A DNA stretch of 64,000 nucleotides from NCBI RefSeq assembly GCF_036174265.1, contig NZ_CP108055.1, forward strand, positions 7,378,001 through 7,442,000, written 5' to 3'. The translations under genes were made by a program, and so were the position numbers. This DNA comes from Streptomyces sp. NBC_00285 (GTDB taxonomy: Bacteria > Actinomycetota > Actinomycetes > Streptomycetales > Streptomycetaceae). Numbering within the stretch: the stretch's first letter is position 1; every line of letters begins with the position of its first letter. The notes below the pieces were generated by a model. It made no database searches. It worked only from the letters and a program-made list of their open reading frames with translations, and was not told the DNA's origin. Positions 33,586-45,702 of this stretch are shown one piece after another.

Positions 33586-36015
33586 CTACGCCGGGCGCAG
33601 CCACACCGTCGCCAACGGCGGCAGGGTGAGCTGGATGCTGGCCGGGCGGCCGTGCCAGGCCTGTGGGTCCGGTTTCACTATGTCCGGGTTGGTGATGTCG
33701 CCGCCGCCGTACTTGCCGGTGTCGGTGTTGAGGGACTCCAGCCACGCGGGGACGTCGTCGGGGGCGCCGAGACGGTAGCCGGGGCGCGCCACGGGGGAGA
33801 GGTTGGAGACCGCGAGCAGCGGGTTGCCGTCCGAGTCGTAGCGGAGGAAGGCGAAGACGTTGTCCTCGGCCGCGTCGCCCACGATCCACTGGAACCCGGC
33901 GGGGTCCGTGTCGCGCTGCCACAGCGCCGGCGTGTGGCGGTAGACGACGTTCAGGTCGCGGACCAGGTCGCGGACGCCCCGGTGGTCGGCCTCCGCCCCG
34001 TAGGCGGGGTCGAGGAGCCACCAGTCCGGTCCGTGGGCCTCGGACCACTCCGCACCCTGGGCGAACTCCTGTCCCATGAAGAGGAGTTGCTTACCGGGAT
34101 GGGCCCACATGAAGGCCAGATACGCGCGCAGGTTGGCCCGCTGCTGCCACCAGTCGCCCGGCATCTTCGAGACCAGCGACCCCTTGCCGTGCACGACCTC
34201 GTCGTGGGAGATGGGCAGGACGTAGTTCTCGCTGTACGCGTACACCATCGAGAACGTCATCTCGTGATGGTGGTACCTGCGGTGCACCGGCTCATGGGCC
34301 ATGTAGTCCAGCGAGTCGTGCATCCAGCCCATGTTCCACTTCAGGCCGAAGCCGAGGCCGCCGAAACCCCCCGGGCCCATGTGGTGCGTCGCGCGGGTCA
34401 CGCCGTCCCAGGCCGTGGACTCCTCCGCGATCGTCACCACACCGGGGACCCGGCGGTACACCGTCGCGTTCATCTCCTGGAGGAAGGCCACCGCGTCCAG
34501 GTTCTCCCGGCCGCCGTGTTCGTTCGGGACCCACTGGCCGGGCTCACGCGAGTAGTCGAGGTAGAGCATGGAGGCGACCGCGTCGACCCGCAGGCCGTCG
34601 ATGTGGAACTCCTCGCACCAGTACACGGCGTTGGCGACCAGGAAGTTGCGGACCTCCCGGCGGCCGTAGTCGAACTCCAGCGTGCCCCAGTCGGGGTGGG
34701 CCGCGCGGAGCGGGTCCTCGTGCTCGTACAGGGTGCGACCGTCGAACTCGGCCAACGCCCAGTCGTCGCGCGGGAAGTGGGCCGGCACCCAGTCCATCAG
34801 GACGCCGATGCCTGCCTGGTGGAGGGCGTCGACCAGGTACTTGAAGTCGTCCGGGGTGCCGAGGCGGGCCGTGGGGGCGTAGAAGCCGGTGACCTGGTAG
34901 CCCCAGGAGCCGCCGAAGGGGTGCTCGGCGACCGGCATCAGCTCGACGTGGGTGAAGCCCAGGTCCTTGACGTACGCGGGCAACTGTTCCGCGAGCTGAC
35001 GGTACGTCAGGCCGGGTCGCCAGGACGGGAGATGGATCTCGTACACCGAGAAGGCGGCCTCGTGGGCCGGTGCTCCGGCCGCCCGGTTCGCCAGCCACTG
35101 TTCGTCGTGCCACTCGTGGTGCGAGGTGTGGACGATCGAGGAGGTGTTGGGCGGGACCTCGGTGCGGCGGGCCATCGGGTCCGCGCGCAGGGTCTTGGAG
35201 CCGTCGGGGCGGGTGATCTCGAACTTGTACAGCTCGCCCTCGCCGACGCCCGGGACGAACAGCTCCCAGATACCGGTGGAACCGAGCGAGCGCATCGCGA
35301 ACGCCGAGGGGTCCCAGAAGTTGAAGGTGCCGGCCACCCGCACGCCCCGCGCGTTGGGCGCCCACACCGTGAAGCGGGTGCCGGTCACGCCCTGGTGGGT
35401 CATGGGCTGCGCGCCCAGCGCCGTCCACAGCTGCTCGTGCCGGCCCTCGCCGAGCAGATGCAGGTCGAGGTCGCCGAGCGCGGGCAGGAAGGCGTACATG
35501 TCCTCGGTGTCCTGGACCGTCTCCTCGTACGCCACGAGGAGGCGGTAGGACGGGACCTCGCTCAGGGGGAGCAGGCCGGAGAAGAAGCCGCCCCCGTCGT
35601 CGTGCAGCTCGGCCCGGAGCGTGTCGGCGACGACGGTGACGGACAGGGCGTACGGCCTGAAGGCACGGAAGATCACCCCGTCGGGCACGGGATGGGCGCC
35701 GAGCACCGAGTGCGGGGCGTGATGGGTGGCGGAGAGGAGCCGGTCGCGGTCACCGGAGGACATCTCCGGCGGTGAGGCCGGGACCGGTGCGACGACGTCC
35801 TTCGCCTTCACGGCGCCCGTCTCCGCGGCGCCCTTCACGGAGACGGCTTCGGTGACGGCTTCGGTGACGACGGGCTTCTTCCCTGTCGCCTTCTTCTCCG
35901 AAGCGCTCCCTGCAGCTTTTCCTGCAGCTTTCCCGGTCGCCTTCTGCGTTGCCTTCTTGGCCGCTTTCGCAGCCTTTTTCTTCGGATCCGAACCGCTGGG
36001 GGTGGGCGGGGTCAC
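33586..36015 (-). CDS. glgB: 1,4-alpha-glucan branching enzyme GlgB with Lys/Ala-rich N-terminal extension
   Basis: An 809-residue GH13 enzyme that introduces alpha-1,6 branches into the GlgE-made glucan. It has a 90-residue Lys/Ala extension ([20 protein letters not shown]), two N-terminal beta domains (the second a CBM48 with [20 protein letters not shown]), and the (beta/alpha)8 domain. Catalytic residues are Asp about 478 ([11 protein letters not shown]), Glu about 530 (IAEESTAW) and Asp about 603 ([13 protein letters not shown]). The start is GTG 36015 behind AGGAGG. It lies 28 nt downstream of the maltokinase gene. The extension resembles bacterial histone-H1-like tails and is unusual for the family. 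Confidence 0.96.
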   Translation of the reverse strand: MTPPTPSGSDPKKKAAKAAKKATQKATGKAAGKAAGSASEKKATGKKPVVTEAVTEAVSVKGAAETGAVKAKDVVAPVPASPPEMSSGDRDRLLSATHHAPHSVLGAHPVPDGVIFRAFRPYALSVTVVADTLRAELHDDGGGFFSGLLPLSEVPSYRLLVAYEETVQDTEDMYAFLPALGDLDLHLLGEGRHEQLWTALGAQPMTHQGVTGTRFTVWAPNARGVRVAGTFNFWDPSAFAMRSLGSTGIWELFVPGVGEGELYKFEITRPDGSKTLRADPMARRTEVPPNTSSIVHTSHHEWHDEQWLANRAAGAPAHEAAFSVYEIHLPSWRPGLTYRQLAEQLPAYVKDLGFTHVELMPVAEHPFGGSWGYQVTGFYAPTARLGTPDDFKYLVDALHQAGIGVLMDWVPAHFPRDDWALAEFDGRTLYEHEDPLRAAHPDWGTLEFDYGRREVRNFLVANAVYWCEEFHIDGLRVDAVASMLYLDYSREPGQWVPNEHGGRENLDAVAFLQEMNATVYRRVPGVVTIAEESTAWDGVTRATHHMGPGGFGGLGFGLKWNMGWMHDSLDYMAHEPVHRRYHHHEMTFSMVYAYSENYVLPISHDEVVHGKGSLVSKMPGDWWQQRANLRAYLAFMWAHPGKQLLFMGQEFAQGAEWSEAHGPDWWLLDPAYGAEADHRGVRDLVRDLNVVYRHTPALWQRDTDPAGFQWIVGDAAEDNVFAFLRYDSDGNPLLAVSNLSPVARPGYRLGAPDDVPAWLESLNTDTGKYGGGDITNPDIVKPDPQAWHGRPASIQLTLPPLATVWLRPA

Positions 36016-36043
36016 GTGCGGTGCCTCCTCGGCGAAGATCGGC

Positions 36044-37432
36044 TCACATCGGGTCGTTCGCTGCGTACCGCGCCACCGCGGACATCGGCACCGGCAGCCA
36101 GTCCGGGCGGTGCCGGGCCTCGTAGACGACCTCGTAGACCGCCTTGTCGGTCTCGTAGGCGCGCAGCAGTACCGGATCCGTCCGCGGGTCCACACCGCTG
36201 ACCTCGGCGTATCCGGAACAGTACGCCGCCCGGCACGCCTCGGCCCAGCCCGGTACCGGAAGATCCGTCGAGTGCGCCGCGTAGTCGAAGGAGCGCAGCA
36301 TGCCCGCGATGTCCCGGGCCGGGGGCTGCGGCAGCCGGCGTTCGGAGAGCGGCTTGGACGGTTCGCCCTCGAAGTCGATCAGCGACCACTGTCCGGAGGC
36401 CGAGCGCAGACACTGCCCGAGGTGCAGATCGCCGTGGATCCGCTGCGCGGTCCAGGTGTTGCCCTCGGCGGCCAGATCGCCCAGCGCGGTGAACGCGGAG
36501 CGCAGGCCGGGCGCGTACGGCCGTAGCGCGGGGACCGCCTGTACGGCCGCCTCCAGCCGCTCGGTCATGCCGTCGACGAGCAGACGCAGCTGCTGAGGGC
36601 CGAGCGTCACGGTGGGCAGCGCGTCGGCGAGCGCGGTGTGCACCTCGGCGGTGGCCCGCCCGAGCGCGTGCGCCTCGGCGCTGAAGTCCTCACCCTTGGC
36701 CAGCTCCCGCAGGGCCAGCTCCCAGCCGTCGGACGCGCCCTGTACGAAAGGCTGGAGCACGCCGAGGGTGTACGGCTCCTTGTCCAGCTCCGCCCGCAGC
36801 CACCCCGCTGGCGCGGGCACCCGGGGGCAGCCCTGACGGGCCAGCGCCAGCGGGAGCTCCAGGTCCGGGTTGACGCCGGGCACGACCCGGCGCAGGAGCT
36901 TCAGGATGAACGTATCTCCAAAGACGATCGACGAATTGGACTGCTCGCCGGTCAGCACCCGAGCCACCAGTCCGTCCCGGATCTCCTGGTGCGGGTCCCG
37001 CTCGAAACGGAGCCCGCCGATCCGGGCTCCGGTGCGGATCGCTTCCAGGAGCAGTTCGGCGGGCAGGGGGTCGTGGAGTGCGTCGTACGCGGTGCCGCCG
37101 GCGAGCGGACCCTCCTCGACATGGCCGATCAGCGCGGGCGCCAGCCGGGGCGGCAGCGCCTCGCGCACGCCTATGAGGAGCTGGTAGCAGTCGCCGGGGT
37201 GCGGCGGGGCGCCCACGACGAGCGGCTGGTGGGCGCGGACCAGCAGGTGGTACAGGCCGAGCTTGGCCGTCGGTGGCAGCAGCTCGGTGGCCGCGACCAA
37301 CGAGAACCCGGTGACCGGCCGACCCTTGCCCGCGAACCAGCGCTGCCGTGGCAGCCACTCGCGCAGCAGCGGATCGAGTGAGGCGAGGAGGCCTGGACTT
37401 GTCGTGGCGGTGCGGGTGACGGCTTCCGACAT
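36044..37432 (-). CDS. pep2: maltokinase (Pep2/Mak)
   Basis: A 462-residue aminoglycoside-phosphotransferase-like kinase that makes maltose 1-phosphate from maltose and ATP. It has an N-terminal cap domain ([18 protein letters not shown]), then the kinase lobes, with [13 protein letters not shown] as the catalytic loop and [16 protein letters not shown] as the metal-binding DFE segment. It feeds GlgE and is fed by TreS. It is separated from treS by a strong hairpin, but lies only 28 nt before glgB, so pep2-glgB form one unit. In mycobacteria the kinase binds TreS; here they are separate polypeptides. Confidence 0.95.
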   Translation of the reverse strand: MSEAVTRTATTSPGLLASLDPLLREWLPRQRWFAGKGRPVTGFSLVAATELLPPTAKLGLYHLLVRAHQPLVVGAPPHPGDCYQLLIGVREALPPRLAPALIGHVEEGPLAGGTAYDALHDPLPAELLLEAIRTGARIGGLRFERDPHQEIRDGLVARVLTGEQSNSSIVFGDTFILKLLRRVVPGVNPDLELPLALARQGCPRVPAPAGWLRAELDKEPYTLGVLQPFVQGASDGWELALRELAKGEDFSAEAHALGRATAEVHTALADALPTVTLGPQQLRLLVDGMTERLEAAVQAVPALRPYAPGLRSAFTALGDLAAEGNTWTAQRIHGDLHLGQCLRSASGQWSLIDFEGEPSKPLSERRLPQPPARDIAGMLRSFDYAAHSTDLPVPGWAEACRAAYCSGYAEVSGVDPRTDPVLLRAYETDKAVYEVVYEARHRPDWLPVPMSAVARYAANDPM

Positions 37433-37482
37433 TGCGTGGCGTCCTTTCCCCGGGGGCTGGTCGGGGTGTTACTGATGCGTGC

Positions 37483-37516
37483 CCCGGGTGGGGCGGTGGA
37501 AACCGCCCCACCCGGG
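37483..37516 (-). terminator. strong hairpin between treS and pep2
   Basis: CCCGGGTGGGGCGGT (37483-37497) pairs with ACCGCCCCACCCGGG (37502-37516) around a 4-nt loop, a 15-bp perfect stem. On the minus strand it lies 22 nt after the treS stop and 50 nt before the pep2 start, so it should terminate or attenuate the glgE-treS transcript. Confidence 0.85.
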
Positions 37517-37537
37517 TCCTGGACGGGTCCTGAGCGG

Positions 37538-39234
<1,697 letters not shown>

Positions 39235-39238
<4 letters not shown>

Positions 39239-41325
39239 GTGGTGGGTGACCCTCCGATCTGCGGGGTGGACGGTCGCAGGACGGTGAGGATGTGCGCGGG
39301 ACGAGTGCCCGGTTCGAGACGCACGTAATTCGCCCTGCCCCAGTGATAGTTCTCACCAGTGAGCTCGTCGCGCACCGGTACCGACTCGTGCCAGTCCAGG
39401 CCGAGTTGCGGCATGTCCAACGAGACCGTCGCCTCCTGGGTGTGGTGCGGGTCGAGGTTCACGACCACCAGAACCGTGTTCGAGCCGCTCCGCTTCGAGT
39501 ACGCGATCACCGAATCCTTGTCCGTGTGGTGGAAGTGGAGATCACGCAGCTGCCGCAGGGCCGGGCTGTCCCGCCTGATGGTGTTGAGCTGGGTGATGAG
39601 GGGGGCGAGGGAGTCGTCGCTGTCCCAGTCGCGGGTCTTGAGCTGGTACTTCTCGGAGTCGAGGTATTCCTCGCCGCCCGCGCGCAGCGGGGTGTTCTCG
39701 GCGAGTTCGTAGCCGGAGTAGATGCCCCAGGTCGGTGAGAGGGTCGCGGCCAGCACCGCGCGCAGCGCGAACGCGGGCCGGCCGCCGTGCTGCAGGTGCC
39801 CGGGCAGGATGTCGGGGGTGTTGGCGAAGAAGTTCGGCCGCATATAGGAGGCCGCCTCACCCGACAGCTCGGTGAGGTACTCGGTGAGTTCTTCCTTGGT
39901 GGTGCGCCAGGTGAAGTACGTGTAGGACTGCTGGAAGCCGATCTGCGCCAGCGTGTGCATCATCGCCGGCCTGGTGAACGCCTCCGCCAGGAAGATCACG
40001 TCGGGACCGGTGGCGTTGATGTCGGCGATCACGCGTTCCCAGAAGACGACCGGCTTGGTGTGCGGGTTGTCCACCCGGAAGATCCGCACCCCGTGGTCCA
40101 TCCAGTGCCGCAGCACCCGCACGGTCTCGGCGACCAGCCCGTCCAGATCGGCGTCGAAGGCGATCGGATAGATGTCCTGGTACTTCTTCGGCGGGTTCTC
40201 CGCATAGGCGATGGTGCCGTCGGCGCGGTGGTGGAACCACTCCGGGTGCTTGTGCACCCACGGATGGTCCGGGGAGCACTGCAGGGCGAAGTCCAGCGCG
40301 ATCTCCAGACCCTGCTCGCCGGCCTGCCGGACGAACCGGTCGAAGTCCTCGATCGTGCCCAGGTCCGGGTGGACCGCGTCGTGGCCGCCCTCCGGCGAAC
40401 CGATCGCCCACGGCACCCCGACATCCTCGGGACCCGCGGACAGGGTGTTGTTGCGGCCCTTGCGGAACGTGGTGCCGATCGGGTGGATCGGCGGCAGATA
40501 CACCACGTCGAAGCCCATCGCGGCGATCGCCGGCAGCCGCCTGGCCGCCGAACGGAACGTGCCGTGCGGCCGCTCGGGCGTGCCCTCGGACCGCGGGAAG
40601 AACTCGTACCACGAGCCGAACAACGCCCGCTCCCGCTCCACCAGCAGCGGCAACGTCTCCGACGCCGTGATCAACTCCCGCAACGGATACCGCGCCAGCA
40701 CCGCGTCGACCTCGGGCGTCAAGGCGGCGGCGAGGCGGGCCGCGGCGGGCCGGGTGTCGTCCCGCAGGGCGCTGATGGCAGCGAGGATCACGGTGCCCCG
40801 GCCGTCGTCGGGGACGCCGGCCGCGGCCCGCTCGTAGAGCCGGGCGCCGTCCTCCAGGACCAGTTCGGTGTCCATGCCCGCGGGGATCTTGATCTGGGCG
40901 TGGTGCCGCCAGGTGGTCACCGGGTCGCCCCAGGCCTCGACGGCGAAGGTCCACAGGCCGGGTGCGCCGGCGGTGACGGTGGCACCCCAGCGGTCGGTGC
41001 CCGGGGTGAGCTCCCGCATCGGCGTCCACGGCCCGGCGCGGCCTTCCGGGTCCTTCACCACGACGTTGGCGGCGACCGCGTCATGGCCCTCACGGAACAC
41101 GGTGGCCGAGATCTCGAACGTCTCGCCGGTGACCGCCTTGGCGGGCCGGCGTCCGCGCTGGACGACCGGGCGGACGTCGAGGACGGGTATGCGCCCGACG
41201 GCCGGGGTCCGGACCGCTGCCGTGGAGGATCGCTCCCGGGGCGGTGGCCCGGTGTCGACGGGGCGCGTGGGGGGTGCTTCGGTGCTGGAGGTCGGGGGTG
41301 CCGACGGGTGGTGCTTGGCGGGCAT
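39235..41325 (-). CDS. glgE: maltosyltransferase GlgE
   Basis: A 696-residue GH13_3 enzyme (alpha-1,4-glucan:maltose-1-phosphate maltosyltransferase) that elongates alpha-glucan from maltose 1-phosphate. It has a Pro/Thr-rich N-terminal tail (about 1-38), a beta-sandwich N domain ([20 protein letters not shown]), a helical dimer insert, and the catalytic barrel with [19 protein letters not shown] (nucleophile Asp about 418) and [13 protein letters not shown] (acid/base Glu about 447). ATG 41325 is chosen for its AGGAG 5 nt upstream. It is the first gene of the glgE-treS transcript. This is the drug-target enzyme of mycobacteria. Confidence 0.97.
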
Positions 41326-41430
41326 GACCGCTCCTGTCCGCGTCATCTTCGGGTGGGCGGATGGATGTGGGGAGGGGGTCCTGCGGGGCGTATCGGTGAA
41401 CCTACCCGAGCCGTGTACCGCAGGATCCTT

Positions 41431-41449
41431 CCCACCCTATTCGGGTGGG
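41431..41449. promoter_or_regulatory. palindrome upstream of glgE
   Basis: CCCACCC-TATTC-GGGTGGG is a perfect 7-5-7 inverted repeat about 106 nt before the glgE start. Read on the minus strand, its AT centre could contribute to a -10. It could be an operator or a second hairpin behind the S8 protease gene. Confidence 0.3.
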
Positions 41450-41496
41450 CAATCCGGCACTTTGTTAACTACTCGCGCGTATGTCTGCGCACAGAA

Positions 41497-41524
41497 CCGG
41501 CCCCGTTCGGACGAACGGGGCCGG
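41497..41524 (-). terminator. terminator of the S8 protease gene
   Basis: CCGGCCCCGTTCG (41497-41509) pairs with CGAACGGGGCCGG (41512-41524). On the minus strand it lies 13 nt after the protease stop at 41538 and insulates glgE. Confidence 0.85.
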
Positions 41525-41537
41525 AATGCGGGAACTC

Positions 41538-42743
41538 TCACTGTGAGCCGGGTGTCTGGAGGAGTTTGTCCGGTGATCCCGGCCCCCGCCAGGACACCTT
41601 CCCGGATGCCGCCAGGTTCACCAGGGCTCTGCCCACCTGCGCCGGAGTGGCCCTCGGATGGTCGGCCAGATACAGCGCGGCCGCCCCCGCGGCATGCGGG
41701 GCCGCCATCGACGTACCGGAATAGGTCGCGCGGGCGGTGTCGCCGGTGATGCCCGCCGAGGTGATCGCGACTCCGGGCGCGAACAGGTCGACGGCCGGGC
41801 CGTAGTTGGAGAAAGAGGCCCGTGCGTCCTTCGCGTCGGTCGCGCCGACCGTGATCGCCTGCGGCACGTCGGCGGGCGAGTGGAGCGCGGCCGGCTGTCC
41901 GACGTTGCCCGCCGCGACCGCGTAGGTCACCCCGGACGCGATCGAGTTGCGTACGGCGGCGTCCAGCTGGTCGTTGTGGCGGCCGCCCAGGCTGAGGTTG
42001 GCGACCGCCGGTTTCCGCGCGTTCCTCGTCACCCAGTCGATACCGGCGATGACCTGCGTGATCGTGCCCGAGCCGGCGTTGTCGAGGACGCGCACGGCGA
42101 CGACCTTGGCCTGCTTGGCGACGCCGTACCCGGCGCCGACGGCGGTGGCCGCCACATGGGTGCCGTGGCCGTTGCCGTCGCCGGCGGACCTGTCGTTCCC
42201 GACGAAGTCCCAGCCGTAGCTAGCCCTGCCCCCGAAGTCGCGGTGCGAGATCCGGATGCCGGTGTCGATCACGTACACCGTCGATCCGGCGCCCGCGGAC
42301 CGTGGGCCGGTGAAGGATCTGTCCAGGGGCAGCCTCGGCTGGTCGAGACGGTCCAGACCCCAGGACGGCGGGTTCTTCTGGGTGCGCTCCAGTGTCACCC
42401 GGGTGTCCTGCACGACCGAGGCGACCCGTGGGTCCGCCGCCAGCCGCCGGGCCTGTCTCTCGTCGGCCCCGACCGCGTAGCCGTTGAGTACCGTGCCGTA
42501 GGTATGGCTGATTCTCGCCCCGTACTTCTCGGCGAGGCTCTTTCCGGCCGTCGACGCGGCCCTTGTTCCCCCCTTGAGTGTCACCAGGTAACTCCCGCTG
42601 ACGGAGCCGGGCTCCCCGGCGCCGGATATCCGTCCCTCCGGTGCGGCGTGCGCGGGCAGGGTCATGGCCGAAAGCACGGCGGTACAGCTCACCGCGGTCA
42701 GCCCCCCCAGCCGGCGCAGACGCCGATATCGCGTCCGTGCCAT
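41538..42743 (-). CDS. secreted subtilisin-like (S8) serine protease
   Basis: A 401-residue preproenzyme. The signal peptide is about 1-33 (RLRRLGGLTAVSCTAVLSAM, then LPAHAA). The I9 propeptide is about 50-118 (GSYLVTLKGG through VVQDTRVTLE). The catalytic domain has Asp160 (VYVIDTGIRISH), His193 (DGNGHGTHVAATAVG), oxyanion Asn280 (AVAAGN) and Ser345 (YSGTSMAAPHAAG). It has no C-terminal accessory domain. ATG 42743 with AGGGGAAG upstream gives a proper signal peptide, whereas the open frame extends further upstream without one. It lies between glgE and glgP but is not part of glucan metabolism by family. Confidence 0.93.
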   Translation of the reverse strand: MARTRYRRLRRLGGLTAVSCTAVLSAMTLPAHAAPEGRISGAGEPGSVSGSYLVTLKGGTRAASTAGKSLAEKYGARISHTYGTVLNGYAVGADERQARRLAADPRVASVVQDTRVTLERTQKNPPSWGLDRLDQPRLPLDRSFTGPRSAGAGSTVYVIDTGIRISHRDFGGRASYGWDFVGNDRSAGDGNGHGTHVAATAVGAGYGVAKQAKVVAVRVLDNAGSGTITQVIAGIDWVTRNARKPAVANLSLGGRHNDQLDAAVRNSIASGVTYAVAAGNVGQPAALHSPADVPQAITVGATDAKDARASFSNYGPAVDLFAPGVAITSAGITGDTARATYSGTSMAAPHAAGAAALYLADHPRATPAQVGRALVNLAASGKVSWRGPGSPDKLLQTPGSQ

Positions 42744-43040
42744 GGCTCGACTTCCCCTCCTCGGATCGGCGTACGGCAGCCTCGGCCCGCCGGATGCACC
42801 CGGCGCCGACCAGTACGCCATGGGAAGCCTCTCGTGCGGTGTGAAGTACCACAAGGACGCCCACCGGGGTGGAACCGGCCATATCGGCCATGGGGGATGT
42901 GCGGGGGTTGTGGCGCATTTCCGCCTGTGCGATCCGGAGCGGCGCCGTAGTGGCGAGCCCCTTCCCCCGGATACCGTCGGGGTTGACGACGGGACCCACA
43001 CCGCCGTGTGTCCCCCTCCGCACGCCTGACGAGGTGGCAA

Positions 43041-45659
43041 GTGAAGGCTATCCGTCGATTCACCGTCCGACCTGTACTCCCCGAGGTCCTGCGGCCGTTG
43101 AGCGATCTGGCGCGCAATCTGCGCTGGTCCTGGCACGCGGAGACCCGCGACCTCTTCCAGTCCGTCGATCCCGAACACTGGGCCGCGTCGGGCGGTGATC
43201 CCGTACGGCTGCTCGGCAGTGTCGGCCCCGTACGGCTCGCCGAACTCGCCGGGGACGGGGACTTCCTGCGCCGGCTCACAGCCGTCGCCGACGACCTCGA
43301 CGACTACGTCACCGGTGAGCGCTGGTACCAGGCCCACACCGGTGAACTACCGGCCGCCGTCGCCTACTTCTCACCGGAGTTCGGCGTCACCGCCGCCCTG
43401 CCGCAGTACTCAGGCGGCCTGGGAATCCTGGCGGGCGACCACCTGAAAGCGGCCAGTGACCTGGGCGTACCGCTGATCGGGGTCGGCCTGCTGTACCGCC
43501 ACGGGTACTTCCGCCAGTCCCTGTCCCGGGACGGCTGGCAGCAGGAGCACTACCCCGTCCTGGACCCCAACGAGCTGCCGGTGGCCCTGCTGAACGAGGC
43601 CGACGGCACCCCGGCACAGGTGTCGCTGGCCCTGCCCGGCGGCAGGCAGCTGCACGCCCGGATCTGGCTCGCCCAGGTCGGCCGGGTTCCCCTGCTGATG
43701 CTGGACTCCGACGTCGAGGAGAACGACCTCGGCGAACGCGGGGTGACCGACCGGCTCTACGGCGGCGGCAGCGAACACCGGCTGCTCCAGGAGATGCTGC
43801 TCGGCATAGGGGGCGTCCGCGCCGTACGGACGTACTGCCGTCTGACCGGCCACGCAGGCCCCGAGGTCTTCCACACCAACGAGGGACACGCCGGCTTCCT
43901 CGGCCTGGAGCGGATCGCCGAACTCTGCGACCAGGGCCTCGACTTCGACGCGGGTCTGGAGGCGGTCCGGGCCGGGACCGTCTTCACCACGCACACCCCC
44001 GTCCCGGCCGGCATCGACCGCTTCGACCGCGAGCTGGTCGCCCGGCACTTCGGCCCCGACGCCGAACTCCCGCGCATGGACGTGGGACGGATCCTGGCGT
44101 TGGGCATGGAGACCTACCCGGGCGGCGAACCCAACCTCTTCAACATGGCTGTCATGGGCCTGCGGCTCGCCCAGCGCGCCAACGGCGTCTCCCTGTTGCA
44201 CGGGCAGGTCAGCCGGGAGATGTTCTCCGGGCTCTGGCCGGGCTTCGACCCCGAGGAGGTGCCGATCACCTCCGTCACGAACGGGGTGCACGCCCCGACC
44301 TGGGTCGCCCCCGAGGTGTTCCGGCTCGGCGCCCGGCAGATCGGCGCCCAGCGCACCGAGGACGCGCTGACCGTCGGCGGCTCGGACCGCTGGGACGCCG
44401 TCGCCGACATCCCCGACCAGGACATCTGGGAGCTGCGCCGGGTGCTGCGCGAGCAGCTGGTGACGGAGGTCCGGGAGCGGCTGCGGGCATCGTGGCGGCA
44501 ACGCGGTGCCGGTACGGCGGAGCTGGGCTGGATCGACGGGGTGCTGGACCCCGACGTCCTCACCATCGGATTCGCGCGCCGCGTCCCCTCGTACAAGCGG
44601 CTGACGCTGATGCTGCGGGACCGCGACCGTCTCATGGACCTGCTTCTGCACCCCGAACACCCGATCCAGATCGTGGTGGCGGGCAAGGCGCACCCGGCGG
44701 ACGACGGCGGAAAACGCCTGGTCCAGGAGCTGGTCCGGTTTGCCGACGACCCGCGCGTGAGGCACCGGATCGTCTTCCTGCCCGACTACGGCATGGCGAT
44801 GGCGCAGAAGCTGTACCCCGGCTGCGACATCTGGCTCAACAACCCGCTGCGGCCGCTGGAGGCCTGCGGCACCTCGGGCATGAAGGCGGCACTGAACGGC
44901 TGCCTGAACCTGTCCGTCCTGGACGGCTGGTGGGACGAGTGGTTCCAGCCGGACTTCGGCTGGTCGATCCCCACGGCGGACGGCGCGGGGACCGACCCCG
45001 ACCGCCGTGACGACATCGAGGCCGACGCCCTCTACGAGCTGCTCGAACAGCGGGTGACCCCGCGCTTCTACGAGCAGGGTCGGGGCGGCCTGCCCGACCG
45101 CTGGATCGAGATGGTCCGCCAGACGCTGACCCTGCTGGGCCCGAAGGTCCTGGCGGGCCGCATGGTCCGCGAGTACGTCGAACGCCTCTACGCCCCCGCC
45201 GCCCATGCCCACCGCACGCTGGCCCCGGACACCGCGCGCGAACTCGCGCAGTGGAAGTCGAGGGTGCGGGCGCAGTGGCACGGTGTGACGGTCGACCACG
45301 TCGAGACGACGGTCACCACGACCACGGCCGAGCTCGGCACCACGCTCGGAATCCGGGTCCGCGTGGGTCTGGGCGCCCTGAGCCCGGACGACGTGGAGAT
45401 CCAGGCGGTGTCCGGCCGGGTGGACGAGCAGGACCGCATCGCGGACGCGGCGACGGTCCCGCTGAAGTCGGTCGGCGGCCCGGACGCGGAGGGCCGGTGG
45501 GTGTACGAGGGCCCGCTGTCCCTGGACCGCACGGGCCCCTTCGGCTACACGGTCCGTATCCTGCCCGCGCACCGACTGCTCGCGTCGGGCGCGGAGCTGG
45601 GGCTGGTGGTGGTGCCTTCGGAGGACGGGGTCGAGGGGGCGGGGGTGCTGATGCGGTGA
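43041..45659 (+). CDS. glgP: alpha-glucan phosphorylase GlgP
   Basis: An 872-residue PLP enzyme that releases glucose 1-phosphate from alpha-1,4-glucan. The N-terminal DUF3417 segment (LSDLARNLRWSWHAETRDLF) marks the short bacterial GlgP type. The PLP-binding site is ACGTSGMKAALNGCLNLSVL with Lys about 615. It has an extra C-terminal beta-rich domain (from about 745). GTG 43041 has GAGGTGG just upstream. It is divergent from the S8 protease (297 nt between starts). It opposes the GlgE/GlgB synthesis genes encoded on the other strand. Confidence 0.95.
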   Translation: MKAIRRFTVRPVLPEVLRPLSDLARNLRWSWHAETRDLFQSVDPEHWAASGGDPVRLLGSVGPVRLAELAGDGDFLRRLTAVADDLDDYVTGERWYQAHTGELPAAVAYFSPEFGVTAALPQYSGGLGILAGDHLKAASDLGVPLIGVGLLYRHGYFRQSLSRDGWQQEHYPVLDPNELPVALLNEADGTPAQVSLALPGGRQLHARIWLAQVGRVPLLMLDSDVEENDLGERGVTDRLYGGGSEHRLLQEMLLGIGGVRAVRTYCRLTGHAGPEVFHTNEGHAGFLGLERIAELCDQGLDFDAGLEAVRAGTVFTTHTPVPAGIDRFDRELVARHFGPDAELPRMDVGRILALGMETYPGGEPNLFNMAVMGLRLAQRANGVSLLHGQVSREMFSGLWPGFDPEEVPITSVTNGVHAPTWVAPEVFRLGARQIGAQRTEDALTVGGSDRWDAVADIPDQDIWELRRVLREQLVTEVRERLRASWRQRGAGTAELGWIDGVLDPDVLTIGFARRVPSYKRLTLMLRDRDRLMDLLLHPEHPIQIVVAGKAHPADDGGKRLVQELVRFADDPRVRHRIVFLPDYGMAMAQKLYPGCDIWLNNPLRPLEACGTSGMKAALNGCLNLSVLDGWWDEWFQPDFGWSIPTADGAGTDPDRRDDIEADALYELLEQRVTPRFYEQGRGGLPDRWIEMVRQTLTLLGPKVLAGRMVREYVERLYAPAAHAHRTLAPDTARELAQWKSRVRAQWHGVTVDHVETTVTTTTAELGTTLGIRVRVGLGALSPDDVEIQAVSGRVDEQDRIADAATVPLKSVGGPDAEGRWVYEGPLSLDRTGPFGYTVRILPAHRLLASGAELGLVVVPSEDGVEGAGVLMR

Positions 45660-45666
45660 GCGGCCG

Positions 45667-45702
45667 GGACGCGGGCCGGGCTCTCCCGCTCAGCCCGCGT
45701 CC
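45667..45702. terminator. hairpin shared by glgP and the DUF1990 gene
   Basis: GGACGCGGGC (45667-45676) pairs with GCCCGCGTCC (45693-45702) around 16 nt. It begins 7 nt after the glgP stop and overlaps the last codons of the convergent DUF1990 gene. Confidence 0.5.

Noticed and set aside
43410..45572. Long antisense open frame opposite glgP
   Set aside because: Composition is typical of the antisense shadow of a high-GC gene; no ribosome site and no family resemblance.
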